Source of the DNA: JAICXG01 sp963801255
GTDB lineage: Bacteria > Verrucomicrobiota > Verrucomicrobiia > Chthoniobacterales > UBA10450
Assembly (NCBI GenBank): GCA_963801255.1
Contig: CAWDEC010000006.1
Span: 372,001 to 436,000, forward strand
Reading direction: 5' to 3'
Length of the DNA: 64,000 nt
The notes beneath the pieces were generated by a model. It saw nothing but the letters and a program-made list of their open reading frames with translations. It was not told the origin of the DNA and made no database searches. Position 1 is the stretch's first letter; each line of letters starts with the position of its first letter. The position numbers and the translations under genes are program-made. This document shows positions 6,993-16,096 of the stretch, piece after piece.

Positions 6993-8918
6993 TCAGGCGG
7001 CGCTGGATCGTGGGTGCTCTTTTCGCCGCTGCAACAGCGGCAGCACCTTTTCTACGAGCGCATCGCTCGTTAGGCCATGCTTCTCTCGCAGGACGGGAAT
7101 GTTGCCATGTTCAATAAATTGGTCGGGCCAGCCAATTCGCACCACCGGAGTGTTGATCATCTGCGAATGGAGATGTTCCATCACAGCGCAACCGAAACCG
7201 TTGTAGAGGACGTGATCCTCGAGCGTGCAAACCACCTGCACACCGCGGGCAAAAAATTCCAGTGTGCCGATATCGAGCGGTTTGATCCAACGCGGGTTGA
7301 TGAGTGCCACGGAGATGCCGCGGGCTTCGAGCTTTTGCCCTGCTTCCTGCGCCACCTCAAACATGTTGCCGAGGCCGAAGATGGCTACGTCTTTGCCATG
7401 TTGCACGACCTCGGCTTTGCCGATCTCGAGCAATCTCGGCTCCGGTTTCGGTTTTGCACCCGTGCCCGCGCCACGCGGATAACGAATGGCGATCGGACCA
7501 GAGTTGTAGTGCGCCATCGTCCACAGCATGTCGACAAATTCGTCCTCATTTTTCGGCTGCATGTGAACGATGTTCGGGATATGGCGCAAATAACCGATGT
7601 CGAATAGTCCATGGTGCGTCGGGCCGTCGTCGCCGCTCAGGCCGGCGCGATCCATGCAAAGGGCAACGTTCAAATTTTGCAGCGCGATGTCGTGGATGAT
7701 CATGTCATAGGCACGTTGCATGAAGGTCGAGTAAATCGTCAGGAACGGTTTCAGTCCCTGCGTGGCAAGACCGCAGGCGAAAAGCGCGGCGTGCTCTTCC
7801 GCGATGCCAACGTCGAAGTAGCGGTCGGGATGTTGCGCCTGGAAGAAACCAAGCCCGGTGCCGCTCGGCATCGCGCCCGTAATCGCGACGATTTTGCGGT
7901 TTGTATCGGCGAATTTGCCTAACGTTTTACCAAGAATCTCCGAATACGTCGGCGTCGGCGCGGGCGCGGTTTCGCCGCTTTCGATTTTGTATTTGCCGAG
8001 CCCGTGGAACTTGTCCGGCTTGGCCAGCGCGGGCTCGTAGCCTTTGCCCTTTTTCGTGAGGATATGGAGCAGAACCGGCTCGTCCTGCCTTTTAAGAAAC
8101 TCAAAGGTGCGCGTGAGCAGTGAGATATCGTGGCCGTCGACCGGGCCGTAGTAACGCAACCCGAGCTCTTCGAAAATCACACTGGGCACGAGGAGACCTT
8201 TCACGCCTTCCTCAACCTTGTGCGCGAGATGCAGCGCGCTCTTGCCCGCGATCGCCTTGATGAAACGTCCGGCTTTTTCGTGCAGGTGCGCGTAAGTCGG
8301 ATTGGTTACGATATTGTTCAGGTAAGCTGCGATCGCACCGACGTTTTTTGCGATCGACCATTCGTTGTCATTCAGGACGACGATAAAACGCTTTGTTTGC
8401 GCCCGGACGTTGTTGAGTGCCTCGTAACTGATACCGCAGGTGAAAGCAGCGTCGCCCGCGACGACCACGATATTTTCATTGCCGCCACGCAGGTCGCGCC
8501 CAACCGCCATGCCGAGACCAGCGGAAAGCGCGGTCCCGGCGTGGCCGGCGCCATAGGCGTCGTGCTCGCTTTCGGTGCGCAGGAGAAAACCATTGAGACC
8601 ATCGTATTGACGCATGGTGTGGATGCGATCGAGGCGGCCGGTAAACATCTTGTGCACGTAGCCCTGATGGCTGACGTCGAAAACAAACTTGTCCTGCGGC
8701 GTAGTGAAAACGCGATGAAGCGCGATCGTCAGCTCGACCACTCCAAGATTTGGACCAAGGTGACCGCCGGTCTTCGACAAGACTTCTATCAGTGTATCGC
8801 GCACTTCCTGGGCGAGCTGCGGCAGCACTTCCTCGGGGAGCGCCTTGATGTCGTCCGGCGAACGGATGCCATCCAGTACACGCCTGGTTTCGTTAGGTGC
8901 CTTAGAAGAGACTGACAT
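6993..8918 (-). CDS. dxs: 1-deoxy-D-xylulose-5-phosphate synthase
   Basis: A thiamine diphosphate enzyme that condenses pyruvate and glyceraldehyde 3-phosphate, the first step of the MEP isoprenoid pathway. It shows SKTGGHLGPNLGVVELTIALH near residue 50, DVSHQGYVHK, the ThDP motif GDAAFTCGISYEALNN near 150 with NDNEWSIAKN, and the transketolase-type second half with GIAEEHA and DRAGLSGDDGPTHHG. 641 residues is normal. The ATG at 8918 has AAGGAG 9 bases upstream, one of the best Shine-Dalgarno sequences in the window, and overlaps the end of xseB by 17 bases, as often seen for xseB-(ispA)-dxs operons. No ispA lies between them. Confidence 0.96.
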   Translation of the reverse strand: MSVSSKAPNETRRVLDGIRSPDDIKALPEEVLPQLAQEVRDTLIEVLSKTGGHLGPNLGVVELTIALHRVFTTPQDKFVFDVSHQGYVHKMFTGRLDRIHTMRQYDGLNGFLLRTESEHDAYGAGHAGTALSAGLGMAVGRDLRGGNENIVVVAGDAAFTCGISYEALNNVRAQTKRFIVVLNDNEWSIAKNVGAIAAYLNNIVTNPTYAHLHEKAGRFIKAIAGKSALHLAHKVEEGVKGLLVPSVIFEELGLRYYGPVDGHDISLLTRTFEFLKRQDEPVLLHILTKKGKGYEPALAKPDKFHGLGKYKIESGETAPAPTPTYSEILGKTLGKFADTNRKIVAITGAMPSGTGLGFFQAQHPDRYFDVGIAEEHAALFACGLATQGLKPFLTIYSTFMQRAYDMIIHDIALQNLNVALCMDRAGLSGDDGPTHHGLFDIGYLRHIPNIVHMQPKNEDEFVDMLWTMAHYNSGPIAIRYPRGAGTGAKPKPEPRLLEIGKAEVVQHGKDVAIFGLGNMFEVAQEAGQKLEARGISVALINPRWIKPLDIGTLEFFARGVQVVCTLEDHVLYNGFGCAVMEHLHSQMINTPVVRIGWPDQFIEHGNIPVLREKHGLTSDALVEKVLPLLQRRKEHPRSSAA

Positions 8919-9210
8919 CGTTGGCTTCTCCTTTTGGTTCGGGTTGCGGCGTCGGGCTGGCGGTAGCCAGTTCAAATTCTTTCACGACCGGTTTACCGGC
9001 GCTGTTGCGGGTGATGATTTCGATCCTTTGCTCGGCCGAGGCAAGCTGCGCCTGGCAAACCTTGACCAGTTTCATTCCTTCCTCGTAACGGACGATGAGC
9101 TCTTCCAACGGCAAATCGCCCGACTCCATTTGCTCCACAATTTCCTCCAGCCGTTTCATGGCTTGCTCGAAGTTCGCCGAGGATGCGGGCTTCTTTACCG
9201 GGTTGGACAT
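8902..9210 (-). CDS. xseB: exodeoxyribonuclease VII small subunit
   Basis: The small subunit of the single-strand-specific nuclease ExoVII. The diagnostic segment FEQAMKRLEEIVEQMESGDLPLEELIVRYEEGMKLVKVCQAQL is complete and forms the helical hairpin that binds the XseA coiled coil. Start ATG 9210 gives 102 residues; a longer frame to 9234 exists but adds 8 residues not typical of the family. The C-terminal tail after VKEFELA is proline-rich and extends past the usual end. The large subunit gene xseA is not in the window. It forms an operon with dxs, overlapping it by 17 bases. Confidence 0.92.
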   Translation of the reverse strand: MSNPVKKPASSANFEQAMKRLEEIVEQMESGDLPLEELIVRYEEGMKLVKVCQAQLASAEQRIEIITRNSAGKPVVKEFELATASPTPQPEPKGEANDVSLF

Positions 9211-9325
9211 AACGGCGAAGGGGCAATTAAGCATAGCCGGACCAATTAAAAAGGAGGACTTGCCCCATTTTGGGCGGCAGAGGCGCTGGCATAATGGATG
9301 CTAAATATCGCATTCGTTAGTCACC

Positions 9326-9721
9326 ATGACTCGGCTGAAACGCATTCTACTAATTGATCACGAGCCGCACCTGACAGCGATCGTGAGCTCGGCATTGCAA
9401 ACCAGTGGGCGCTATCTCATCCGTCAGCAAAGCTATGGCGCGGAAGCCCTGGCTGCGGCGCTCGATTTTCAGCCCGATCTTATCCTGCTTGACGCCGAAC
9501 CGGAGCATCTCGAACTCGATCAGGTGGCGCAACAAATTCATGGCGAGAGCGCGTTGCAGAATGTGCCAGTGCTTTGCCTAACGAATTTAGCGGCGAATGG
9601 GCAAATCGGATCGATTGGTTTCCTCGGTGGTTACACGTTTCTGGCAAAGCCGTTCCGCCTCGACGACATGGTGAATTGCATAGCCGAGATATTAAAAATG
9701 CGCTGCGCCAGTAGCTCTTGA
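9326..9721 (+). CDS. single-domain response regulator (receiver only)
   Basis: A 131-residue stand-alone CheY-like receiver. The acidic pocket is partly changed (ILLIDHEPH at the N-terminus, one acid replaced by histidine), the phospho-acceptor aspartate is D56 in ILLDAEP, the switch threonine is in LCLTN near 86, and the conserved lysine is K108 in LAKPF. It has no output domain, so it would act by protein contact or in a phosphorelay. No kinase gene adjoins it; several sensor kinases lie at 34-42 kb but pairing is not shown. It is transcribed towards asnS, with 94 bases between them. Confidence 0.8.
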   Translation: MTRLKRILLIDHEPHLTAIVSSALQTSGRYLIRQQSYGAEALAAALDFQPDLILLDAEPEHLELDQVAQQIHGESALQNVPVLCLTNLAANGQIGSIGFLGGYTFLAKPFRLDDMVNCIAEILKMRCASSS

Positions 9722-9815
9722 TTCAAGCGGGCTGCCTGGACCATCTGCCGCAGTGGCAACACTGCGATTTTCGGAGAGGTCTTGCCAGATTGCGTGCGTC
9801 CGGCAACTTCTCGCC

Positions 9816-11207
9816 ATGCCTGGCACCGCCGCTACCGTCAAGGAACTGCTGAACAGCACCACCTCGCGCGAAGACGTGCTGGTGCAAGGTTGGGTGCGGA
9901 CCCGTCGCGACGCAAAAGGGTTTTCCTTCATTGAGGTGAACGATGGTTCCGGTCTGCACAACCTGCAGGTAATCGCGCAAAACACGCTGCCTAATTATTC
10001 CGCCCTCCAACGCCTCACGACTGGATCATCCATTCGCGCCCGGGGCGCGCTGACCGCTTCGCAGGGAAAGGGACAGAGCTGGGAGTTGATGGCGACCTCA
10101 ATCGAGATCGTAGGCAGCTCTGATGAAAGCTATCCCCTGCAAAAGAAAGGACATACCCCGGAATTTCTGCGCGAGATCGCCCACCTGCGCCCGCGTTCGA
10201 ATCTTTTCGGTTCGGTCTTTCGCGTTCGCAGCCGGCTCGCTTTCGCTGTTCATCAGTTCTTCCAGCAGCGCGGTTTCGTTTACGTCCATACCCCAATCAT
10301 CACCGGCAGCGATTGCGAAGGCGCGGGGGAGCTTTTCCGCCTGACGAGTTTCGATCTGAAGAATCCACCGCGCCAGCCCGATGGCGGAATCGATTACTCG
10401 AAGGATTTCTTCGGGCGCTCGACTTACCTCACCGTGAGCGGGCAGCTCGAAGCGGAAGCCTTCGCCTGCGCCCTCTCCAAGGTTTACACCTTCGGCCCGA
10501 CCTTTCGCGCGGAGAATTCCAATACCTCGCGACACGCCAACGAGTTTTGGATGATCGAGCCGGAAATGGCCTTTTGCGATTTGCAGTGCGATATGGATCT
10601 GGCCGAGGAACTGGTGAAGTACCTCGTGCGCGACATTCGCGAGAATTGCCGCGACGAGCTGGAGCTCTTCGCAAAGTTTGTCGACACGGAGTTGCTCTCG
10701 CGACTTGATTTTGTTATCGAGCGGCCGTTCCAGCGCATCACCTATCAGGAGGCGATCGACCTGCTGCGCGAGAGCGGGGAGAAGTTTCAGTTCCCGGTCG
10801 AATACGGGCTCAATCTGCAATCGGAACACGAACGCTGGCTAACGGAGAAGCACTTCAAATCGCCCATTACCGTTTTCAATTACCCAAAGGAAATTAAACC
10901 GTTTTACATGCGGCTGAACGATGACGGCAAGACAGTCACGGCGATGGATCTCCTCGTCCCGGGCATCGGCGAAATTGTCGGAGGCAGTCAGCGCGAAGAA
11001 CGACTCGAAGTCCTGGAAGCAAACCTGCGTCAGCACAAGATGAACCTGGCCGATTACAAATGGTATCTTGATCTTCGCCGTTACGGCACCGTCCCGCATG
11101 CCGGGTTTGGACTTGGCTTCGAGCGCATGCTCATGTTTGTCACGGGCGTCTCGAATATTCGTGATGTGATCCCCTTCGCGCGCACGCCAGGCAGCGCGGA
11201 GTTTTGA
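9816..11207 (+). CDS. asnS: asparaginyl-tRNA synthetase
   Basis: A class IIb aminoacyl-tRNA synthetase that charges tRNA-Asn. The N-terminal OB-fold anticodon-binding domain includes VQGWVRTRRDAKGFSFIEVNDGSG near residue 25. The class II motif 2 region includes FRAENSNTSRHANEFWMIEPE near 235, and motif 3 includes GFGLGFERMLMF near the C-terminus. The asparagine-specific look (SNTSRHLAEFWM-type motif 2) separates it from AspRS. Start ATG 9816 gives 463 residues, the family norm; the frame extends upstream to 9753 but without homology. Direct charging by AsnRS means that this organism need not rely only on GatCAB for Asn-tRNA. Confidence 0.95.
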   Translation: MPGTAATVKELLNSTTSREDVLVQGWVRTRRDAKGFSFIEVNDGSGLHNLQVIAQNTLPNYSALQRLTTGSSIRARGALTASQGKGQSWELMATSIEIVGSSDESYPLQKKGHTPEFLREIAHLRPRSNLFGSVFRVRSRLAFAVHQFFQQRGFVYVHTPIITGSDCEGAGELFRLTSFDLKNPPRQPDGGIDYSKDFFGRSTYLTVSGQLEAEAFACALSKVYTFGPTFRAENSNTSRHANEFWMIEPEMAFCDLQCDMDLAEELVKYLVRDIRENCRDELELFAKFVDTELLSRLDFVIERPFQRITYQEAIDLLRESGEKFQFPVEYGLNLQSEHERWLTEKHFKSPITVFNYPKEIKPFYMRLNDDGKTVTAMDLLVPGIGEIVGGSQREERLEVLEANLRQHKMNLADYKWYLDLRRYGTVPHAGFGLGFERMLMFVTGVSNIRDVIPFARTPGSAEF

Positions 11208-11217
11208 GACGGTGCTT

Positions 11218-12102
11218 CTAGACGGGCCTGTCCTGACTAGCCGCGTTCATGCGTTCGCGCAGCTCGTAAGTCTTGGCCACGGAAAGAAACTCGTAGTAGC
11301 CATGCAATCTTGCGAAGTAGTAGCCTTCGCGCCCATCAAGAAAACCGCGCTGCCAAAGGTAGACGTAAAGAAACCGCAGCCAGGGCCGAAATGGTAATCG
11401 TTGGGCAAGTTGCTTAAGTCGCCGGCGCTGAGCGACTCGTCTGCTTTGCAATTCAGAATTCGCCGCAGCGGAGGGCCGCGCCGCAGCGACCCGAGCTTCC
11501 CAGTTCGAATAACGATTGTGCTTCTCGACGAAAACCTCGACCGAAGGAAATGCGTAGTGATCCATCTCACAGCACAATCGTCTGGTCGGCCCCTGCACGA
11601 TGACGTGCTCGTGCACTTCGTTATCGCCGCTGGCGGTCGCAATCTCCGTGAGTTTCTCGTAACGGCCTAACGAATGCCGAAACAGACGCAGGTTCCAATT
11701 GGGATAGTAAGCGTGCCGAAGCCAGCGGCCCATGAACATGAACCGGCGGTTGATCCAATAACCCGCTGTCGTTCCAGCGTTCGCGATTGCGCTGCGAAAC
11801 TCCTGCTCCGCCTCGTTAGGCAACACCTCGTCAGCATCCAGGATGAAAACCCATTCGTTACGAAAGGATAAATTCTCCAGTGCCCAGTTTTTTTTCTTCG
11901 GCCAGGTGCCATTAAACTCGAACTGAATGACGCGGGCGCCAAATTCCTCCGCGATTCGTTGCGAGCCGTCGCTACTCTGGGAATCGACCACGAAGATTTC
12001 ATCAGCCCAAACGATCGAATTGAGACAGCGTGGCAAATTAACAGCCTCGTTTTTGATCGGCACGATAACAGAGACCGGCACGGGTGTGGTGCGTCTATCC
12101 AC
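11218..12102 (-). CDS. glycosyltransferase family 2 (WaaE/KdtX-like)
   Basis: A GT-A-fold family 2 glycosyltransferase, about 294 residues, facing the cytosol. The N-terminal strand VSVIVPIKNEAVNLPRCL is followed by the GT2 sequence EIFVVDSQSSDGS and by the metal-binding DADEVLP near residue 95. The later YPNWNLRLFRH and GRYEKLTEIA segments are those of the WaaE/KdtX group, which adds glucose or heptose to lipopolysaccharide cores. The donor and acceptor cannot be read from the sequence. The predicted start is GTG 12102 with no obvious Shine-Dalgarno sequence. It opens the polysaccharide region on the minus strand and is convergent with asnS. Confidence 0.85.
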   Translation of the reverse strand: MDRRTTPVPVSVIVPIKNEAVNLPRCLNSIVWADEIFVVDSQSSDGSQRIAEEFGARVIQFEFNGTWPKKKNWALENLSFRNEWVFILDADEVLPNEAEQEFRSAIANAGTTAGYWINRRFMFMGRWLRHAYYPNWNLRLFRHSLGRYEKLTEIATASGDNEVHEHVIVQGPTRRLCCEMDHYAFPSVEVFVEKHNRYSNWEARVAAARPSAAANSELQSRRVAQRRRLKQLAQRLPFRPWLRFLYVYLWQRGFLDGREGYYFARLHGYYEFLSVAKTYELRERMNAASQDRPV

Positions 12103-12383
12103 GAGGAAAGGCGGTATGACTTGCGGGCGTGATAATTCAGAAATCTGAGCACGAAGGATGCGTATTTCCTAGTAAAGATTCTCTCGGCGGCGGGACGCGA
12201 AACTCGCGCGCGGATCATTTGAATTCCCCGCAGGCGCCAAAGTGACTGAGGAGAAATATTTTTCCCGCTCTTGAATGACTCTGCTACACTTCCGGCAGGC
12301 ACAATCTAGCCGTGCAGACTTCACTTTCCGTTAGTCTGGATCTCGCAGCTATCTAACGGCGCTGCTCGGCAACTCCAAATTCT

Positions 12384-13193
12384 GTGAAGCGCGTCGATCT
12401 CAACAACAATTGGCCTGCCTCCTGGAAAGCTTCATTTCGTTACGACCAGGAGGAAGTCTACGGCCAGGTCCGCAACCAGGGTTACGCCTATGCCTATGAG
12501 CGACGAAGGCGCGCCACCTTTCGCCTTGTGACGGAAGTCCTCCCGCCCGGCGCGCACATTCTCGATATCGCCGCCGCACAGGGAAATTTTTCCATCGCCC
12601 TGGCTGAGATTGGCTACGAAGTGACTTGGAACGACATGCGAAGCGAGCTGGCGGATTACGTGCGAATGAAGCAGGAATACGGCAGGATTCATTTCGCCCC
12701 TGGGAATGCATTCGATCTCAAACCGGCCGAACTCTTCGACGGCGTTCTCATTACCGAAGTCATCGAGCACACCGCCCACCCGGACCAATTGCTGGCAAGC
12801 ACGACGCAACTGGTGCGCCCCGGCGGTTACGTCATCATGACCACGCCTAACGGCGCCTACTTTCGCAATAAGCTCCCGAAGTTCACCGAATCTTCCAATC
12901 CGGCGATCTATGAATCGGTGCAGTTTCAACCTGATACGGATGGCCACATCTTTCTTCTTCATCCTGAGGAGGTGGAACGGCTCGCCCAGCAAGCCGGACT
13001 CGTTTTGGAAAAACTCCTCCTCTTCACCAACCCACTCACGAGCGGACATATGAAGATGGAGTTTATTCTTCGACGAATGCCAAAGTTGCTCGTCGACGGA
13101 ATTGAACACCTGACCAATCGTCTGCCATCGGGCCTAACGAATAAGCTCGCCACCCAGTTGGCGGCACGTTTTCGTCGGGTCGAAGATTGTTAG
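12384..13193 (+). CDS. class I SAM-dependent methyltransferase
   Basis: A 269-residue protein with the Rossmann methyltransferase core: motif I HILDIAAAQGNFS near residue 60 (glycine-poor variant), acidic motif after VTWNDMRSEL, and the post-II motif LFDGVLITEVIEHTAHPDQLL near 120 that is typical of methyltransferase type 11/23 domains. The C-terminal part carries GHIFLLHPEEVERL. It begins with GTG 12384. It stands alone on the plus strand inside a minus-strand glycosyltransferase cluster, so it may methylate a sugar or a lipid carrier of the same polysaccharide; that is inference from position. The target is unknown. Confidence 0.82.
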   Translation: MKRVDLNNNWPASWKASFRYDQEEVYGQVRNQGYAYAYERRRRATFRLVTEVLPPGAHILDIAAAQGNFSIALAEIGYEVTWNDMRSELADYVRMKQEYGRIHFAPGNAFDLKPAELFDGVLITEVIEHTAHPDQLLASTTQLVRPGGYVIMTTPNGAYFRNKLPKFTESSNPAIYESVQFQPDTDGHIFLLHPEEVERLAQQAGLVLEKLLLFTNPLTSGHMKMEFILRRMPKLLVDGIEHLTNRLPSGLTNKLATQLAARFRRVEDC

Positions 13194-13198
13194 TCGCC

Positions 13199-13759
13199 CT
13201 ACAGCCGCGACCTCAATACCCGACAGGGATTGCCGGCGGCGATCGTATCCTCCGGCACATCGCGGGTCACAACCGAGCAGGCGCCGACGATGGCACGCGC
13301 CCCTATACCGACTCCTGGCATGACGAACACGCGCGCGCCCAGAAACGCGTCTTCCCCAATCGTGATTTTGGCCACGGTCAACGGCATCGCGGGAACGGAA
13401 AAATTGTGCGTGCCGGTACTGAGGTAAACTTCCTGGGCCACCACCGCCCGTGGTCCGATTTCGATTTCCCCAAGGCTATAAGCATTGGCCCGATCGCCGA
13501 GACAAGCGCGATCGTGCATCGTTAGATTCCAGGGAATCGCAATACGTGCGCGCTGGTGCACAAAGGGCGTGCCGTAAATCCTGGCGTCGAAGGCTCTCAA
13601 CCAAAAAAGCCGCCAGGCGTTGGCCGGCTTCGGCGTCCAGACGCAGAAAATGGCCCAGCAAAATTCCCAGAGAATGCGACGAAAGCGCTCCTTCACTGAC
13701 CACGGCGAGGCGAATTGTGAAGCCTGTGCGGCGTCGACGGATTTGAGCGGTTCGGCCAT
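13199..13759 (-). CDS. WcaF-like acetyltransferase (left-handed beta-helix)
   Basis: A 186-residue acyltransferase of the WcaF/NodL/LacA type, which adds acetyl groups from acetyl-CoA to sugars during polysaccharide synthesis. The N-terminal part has WEFCWAIFCVWTPKPANAWRLFWLRAFDARIYG, and the hexapeptide-repeat helix runs from about residue 65 to the end (IAIPWNLTMHDRACLGDRAN, IEIGPRAVVAQEVYLSTGTH, ITIGEDAFLGARVFVMPGV). The catalytic histidine of the family is in the STGTHNF segment. It starts 3 bases after the stop of the upstream glycosyltransferase; that stop (TAA) and the spacer are formed by one copy of the dispersed GCCTAACGA word. Confidence 0.85.
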   Translation of the reverse strand: MAEPLKSVDAAQASQFASPWSVKERFRRILWEFCWAIFCVWTPKPANAWRLFWLRAFDARIYGTPFVHQRARIAIPWNLTMHDRACLGDRANAYSLGEIEIGPRAVVAQEVYLSTGTHNFSVPAMPLTVAKITIGEDAFLGARVFVMPGVGIGARAIVGACSVVTRDVPEDTIAAGNPCRVLRSRL

Positions 13760-13762
13760 TCG

Positions 13763-14890
13763 TTAGGCGCTATTTCTTAATAAACTTGCGAAATCGTCCA
13801 GATAACGGGGCGCGACCTTTTCCAGCTCAAACTCGCCCGCTTGCAGGCGTGCCGCTCGTCCGATTTTCGAAATTTGCTCCCGACCAAGCTGCAGTACCGC
13901 AGTCAATCGCTCTGCCAGATTTTTCTCGGGGTCCGGTCCCCGATGATCGAAAACGAAACCAGTCACGCCGTCGGAAATATAATCACGAAAGCAATCCAGC
14001 TTCGAGACAAACGGCGTGCAGCCATTGGCCATCGCTTCCAAAGGCGCGACCGGCATCGCTTCGCCCGTCTCCGCAATCGAGGGATAGACAAAGACCAACG
14101 CCGAGCGGTATTGAGCGGCGAGCTCCTCAGCGTCGAAGATTTTGCCATGCCATTCTATTTGCGCGTCGCTGCTTTCACCGATTTTTTGCAATCGCTGAAG
14201 AAATGCCTCGCCACCTCCTCCGAGGTGCGCTTCATGAGGTCCCACAATCCTGACTTTCCACTCCGCCAATAATCGTGTTGGTAAGCGAGTGAGCGAGCGG
14301 AGAAACAACTCGATCCCTTTCTCGGGATGAATCCGGCCCACATAGAGGATGACTTGTTCGTGCTTTCCAGCGTCGACTTCCTCGATACGAAAAGGAAGCG
14401 CGTTTGGAATGACACGCACCCTGGAGCGAAGTTGCGGCGCCTCGGCAATGATCTGCTCCGCGATTGCCTTCGAAACCGCCTGCAAACGCGACGCGTGTCC
14501 ATACCAGCGCATTTGCCCTTTGGGCCCTCGCGCAACATGCACATAAAGGCGGCCCCGATCTTTCCGCCTAACGATAAGCGGCAGCCAGAATGTGTTCGTC
14601 ACCAGGATGTCGGACATCGGCAAAACGCGACGCACCCGCCAGGAATAAAGGAGGTCGAGCCACTTCAACCAAACGAGGGAACGAGGTTGCGAGTAGCCGC
14701 GCACGCGCAGGTGCCGCACTCCTTCGACGATCTCCTCCGCCGGCAGCTCGGGGTGAGCTCGAGAAATCTGCAACACTTCGCATCCGCGCCTAACGAATTC
14801 CTGAGCAAGCGCAAACCAGACCTTTTCCACCGCGCCTCCCATGATCGGTGGCACGGGGAAAAATGCGCCGAGGACAATGGTAATTTTCAC
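13763..14890 (-). CDS. glycosyltransferase family 4
   Basis: A 375-residue GT-B-fold glycosyltransferase. The N-domain begins MKITIVLGAFFPVPPIMGGAVEKV, a donor-side loop typical of family 4. The C-domain has VILYVGRIHPEKGIELFLRSL near residue 195 and the nucleotide-sugar motif FVYPSIAETGEAMPVAPLEAMANGC near 275 with the conserved E-x7-E pattern. The product would be one linkage of the polysaccharide built by this locus; the sugar cannot be named. It is followed by WcaF after only a 3-base gap and preceded by another family 4 enzyme 40 bases away. Confidence 0.87.
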   Translation of the reverse strand: MKITIVLGAFFPVPPIMGGAVEKVWFALAQEFVRRGCEVLQISRAHPELPAEEIVEGVRHLRVRGYSQPRSLVWLKWLDLLYSWRVRRVLPMSDILVTNTFWLPLIVRRKDRGRLYVHVARGPKGQMRWYGHASRLQAVSKAIAEQIIAEAPQLRSRVRVIPNALPFRIEEVDAGKHEQVILYVGRIHPEKGIELFLRSLTRLPTRLLAEWKVRIVGPHEAHLGGGGEAFLQRLQKIGESSDAQIEWHGKIFDAEELAAQYRSALVFVYPSIAETGEAMPVAPLEAMANGCTPFVSKLDCFRDYISDGVTGFVFDHRGPDPEKNLAERLTAVLQLGREQISKIGRAARLQAGEFELEKVAPRYLDDFASLLRNSA

Positions 14891-14929
14891 GATTTCTTTG
14901 TTCTTCTCCTCGTGGCGCCCTGCGGTGCC

Positions 14930-16096
14930 TCAAACATCCGACGAAACCGGTTGAAGCCTGGTCTTCGGCTCACCCAGCACTTCGAGTAACGAATCGGTCG
15001 CACGCTGAATCTCAAATCGCGCCGTGAAACAACGTCGTGCCTTGTCGCGCATAAGCATCCGCTCCGATGTGGACGTGGCGAACCAGCGTTCGAGTAAACG
15101 GCTCGTCCCCGCAAATGTATCGCTCTCGACATACCCGGCGCCGTTCACCTCGATTTCGCGCCAAATGTTGACTTTGTCCGAAATGAGAACTGGCAGTTCA
15201 CAGGCCAATGCTTCGACCACAGCGATGCCAAAATTTTCCTGATGTGACGGCAGGATAAACGCCTCAGCCGCGGCAAAAGCGCCCCACTTTAAGTTGCCGC
15301 GCAACATCCCGGGAAAGGTGACCGGCATTCCCGCCGCGAGGCTCTTCAGCCGCTCGAGGTAATCTTCGTGCGCGGTGGGTCCGGCCATGACGAGATGTAT
15401 CTGCTCCGATTTGGAGTGGGCACGAAGTGCCTCGAGCAAAAGGTCGCATCCCTTCTTCTCGTGCAGTCGACCGAGGAAAAGCAGAATCTGTTTTCCGCGC
15501 AGCGTGGGAAATGCACGCAGGAAATCCTCACGTGCATTTATCAGGTCGATCTGCGGTTGGGCGGTGCCGTAATTCACCACCACCTCGTTGCAGCGATAGA
15601 GAGCGAAGGATTCGCGCGCCAGCCGGCGTTCCTCCTCCGAGGTGAACAGAACTGCGGCAGCATCGCGCAGCACTCGGTACTCTGCCCATGGCCAGTAGAG
15701 AAGTTTTTTCAGATGTTTCAGCGGATAAGTGCGCTTGAACCAGGGATCGAGCATCCCGTGCGGAAAGACGAAATAAGGCGTCGCCGTCCCGTGGAGCGCG
15801 CGCCAGACGCCAAAGCTGTGATATTGCCAAATGCCGTGCACGATCACGACGTCGAAGCGGGCTTGGTTCGCCTTCACCCACGGCACGAACCGCGACGTAT
15901 AGCCGTAGCTCCCTCCATCCCCGAGACCATGCGCGACTCCGGGAAATTCCAGGACGCCGCGCGCGTTCGGCGCATCGAGCGAGACGACCTCAACGTCGTG
16001 CCCGCGTTGCGCGAGAACGAGCGAAGATTGCCGGACCGACTCGAGCGGGCCGCCGATCGCCGGATCAAGCGAGTGAATGCAGCGCAGGATTCTCAT
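14930..16096 (-). CDS. glycosyltransferase family 4
   Basis: A 388-residue GT-B glycosyltransferase beginning MRILRCIHSLDPAIGGPLESVRQS. The C-terminal domain shows ILLFLGRLHEKKGCDLLLEAL near residue 205 and FILPSHQENFGIAVVEALACELPVL near 285, with the E-x7-E family 4 motif. The start at ATG 16096 (overlapping the end of the asparagine synthase by 32 bases) is preferred to an upstream ATG that would add 56 non-homologous residues. The protein resembles enzymes of colanic-acid or exopolysaccharide clusters (WcaI/WcaL-like), but the specificity is not readable. Confidence 0.86.
   Translation of the reverse strand: MRILRCIHSLDPAIGGPLESVRQSSLVLAQRGHDVEVVSLDAPNARGVLEFPGVAHGLGDGGSYGYTSRFVPWVKANQARFDVVIVHGIWQYHSFGVWRALHGTATPYFVFPHGMLDPWFKRTYPLKHLKKLLYWPWAEYRVLRDAAAVLFTSEEERRLARESFALYRCNEVVVNYGTAQPQIDLINAREDFLRAFPTLRGKQILLFLGRLHEKKGCDLLLEALRAHSKSEQIHLVMAGPTAHEDYLERLKSLAAGMPVTFPGMLRGNLKWGAFAAAEAFILPSHQENFGIAVVEALACELPVLISDKVNIWREIEVNGAGYVESDTFAGTSRLLERWFATSTSERMLMRDKARRCFTARFEIQRATDSLLEVLGEPKTRLQPVSSDV

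Noticed and set aside
8130..8915. Long plus-strand open frame opposite dxs (261 codons)
   Set aside because: It is the antisense shadow of dxs, has no motif, and dxs is unambiguous.
10190..10205. T-loop-like GTTCGAATC sequence
   Set aside because: It lies inside asnS and no acceptor stem or cloverleaf can be drawn around it; no tRNA was found in the window.
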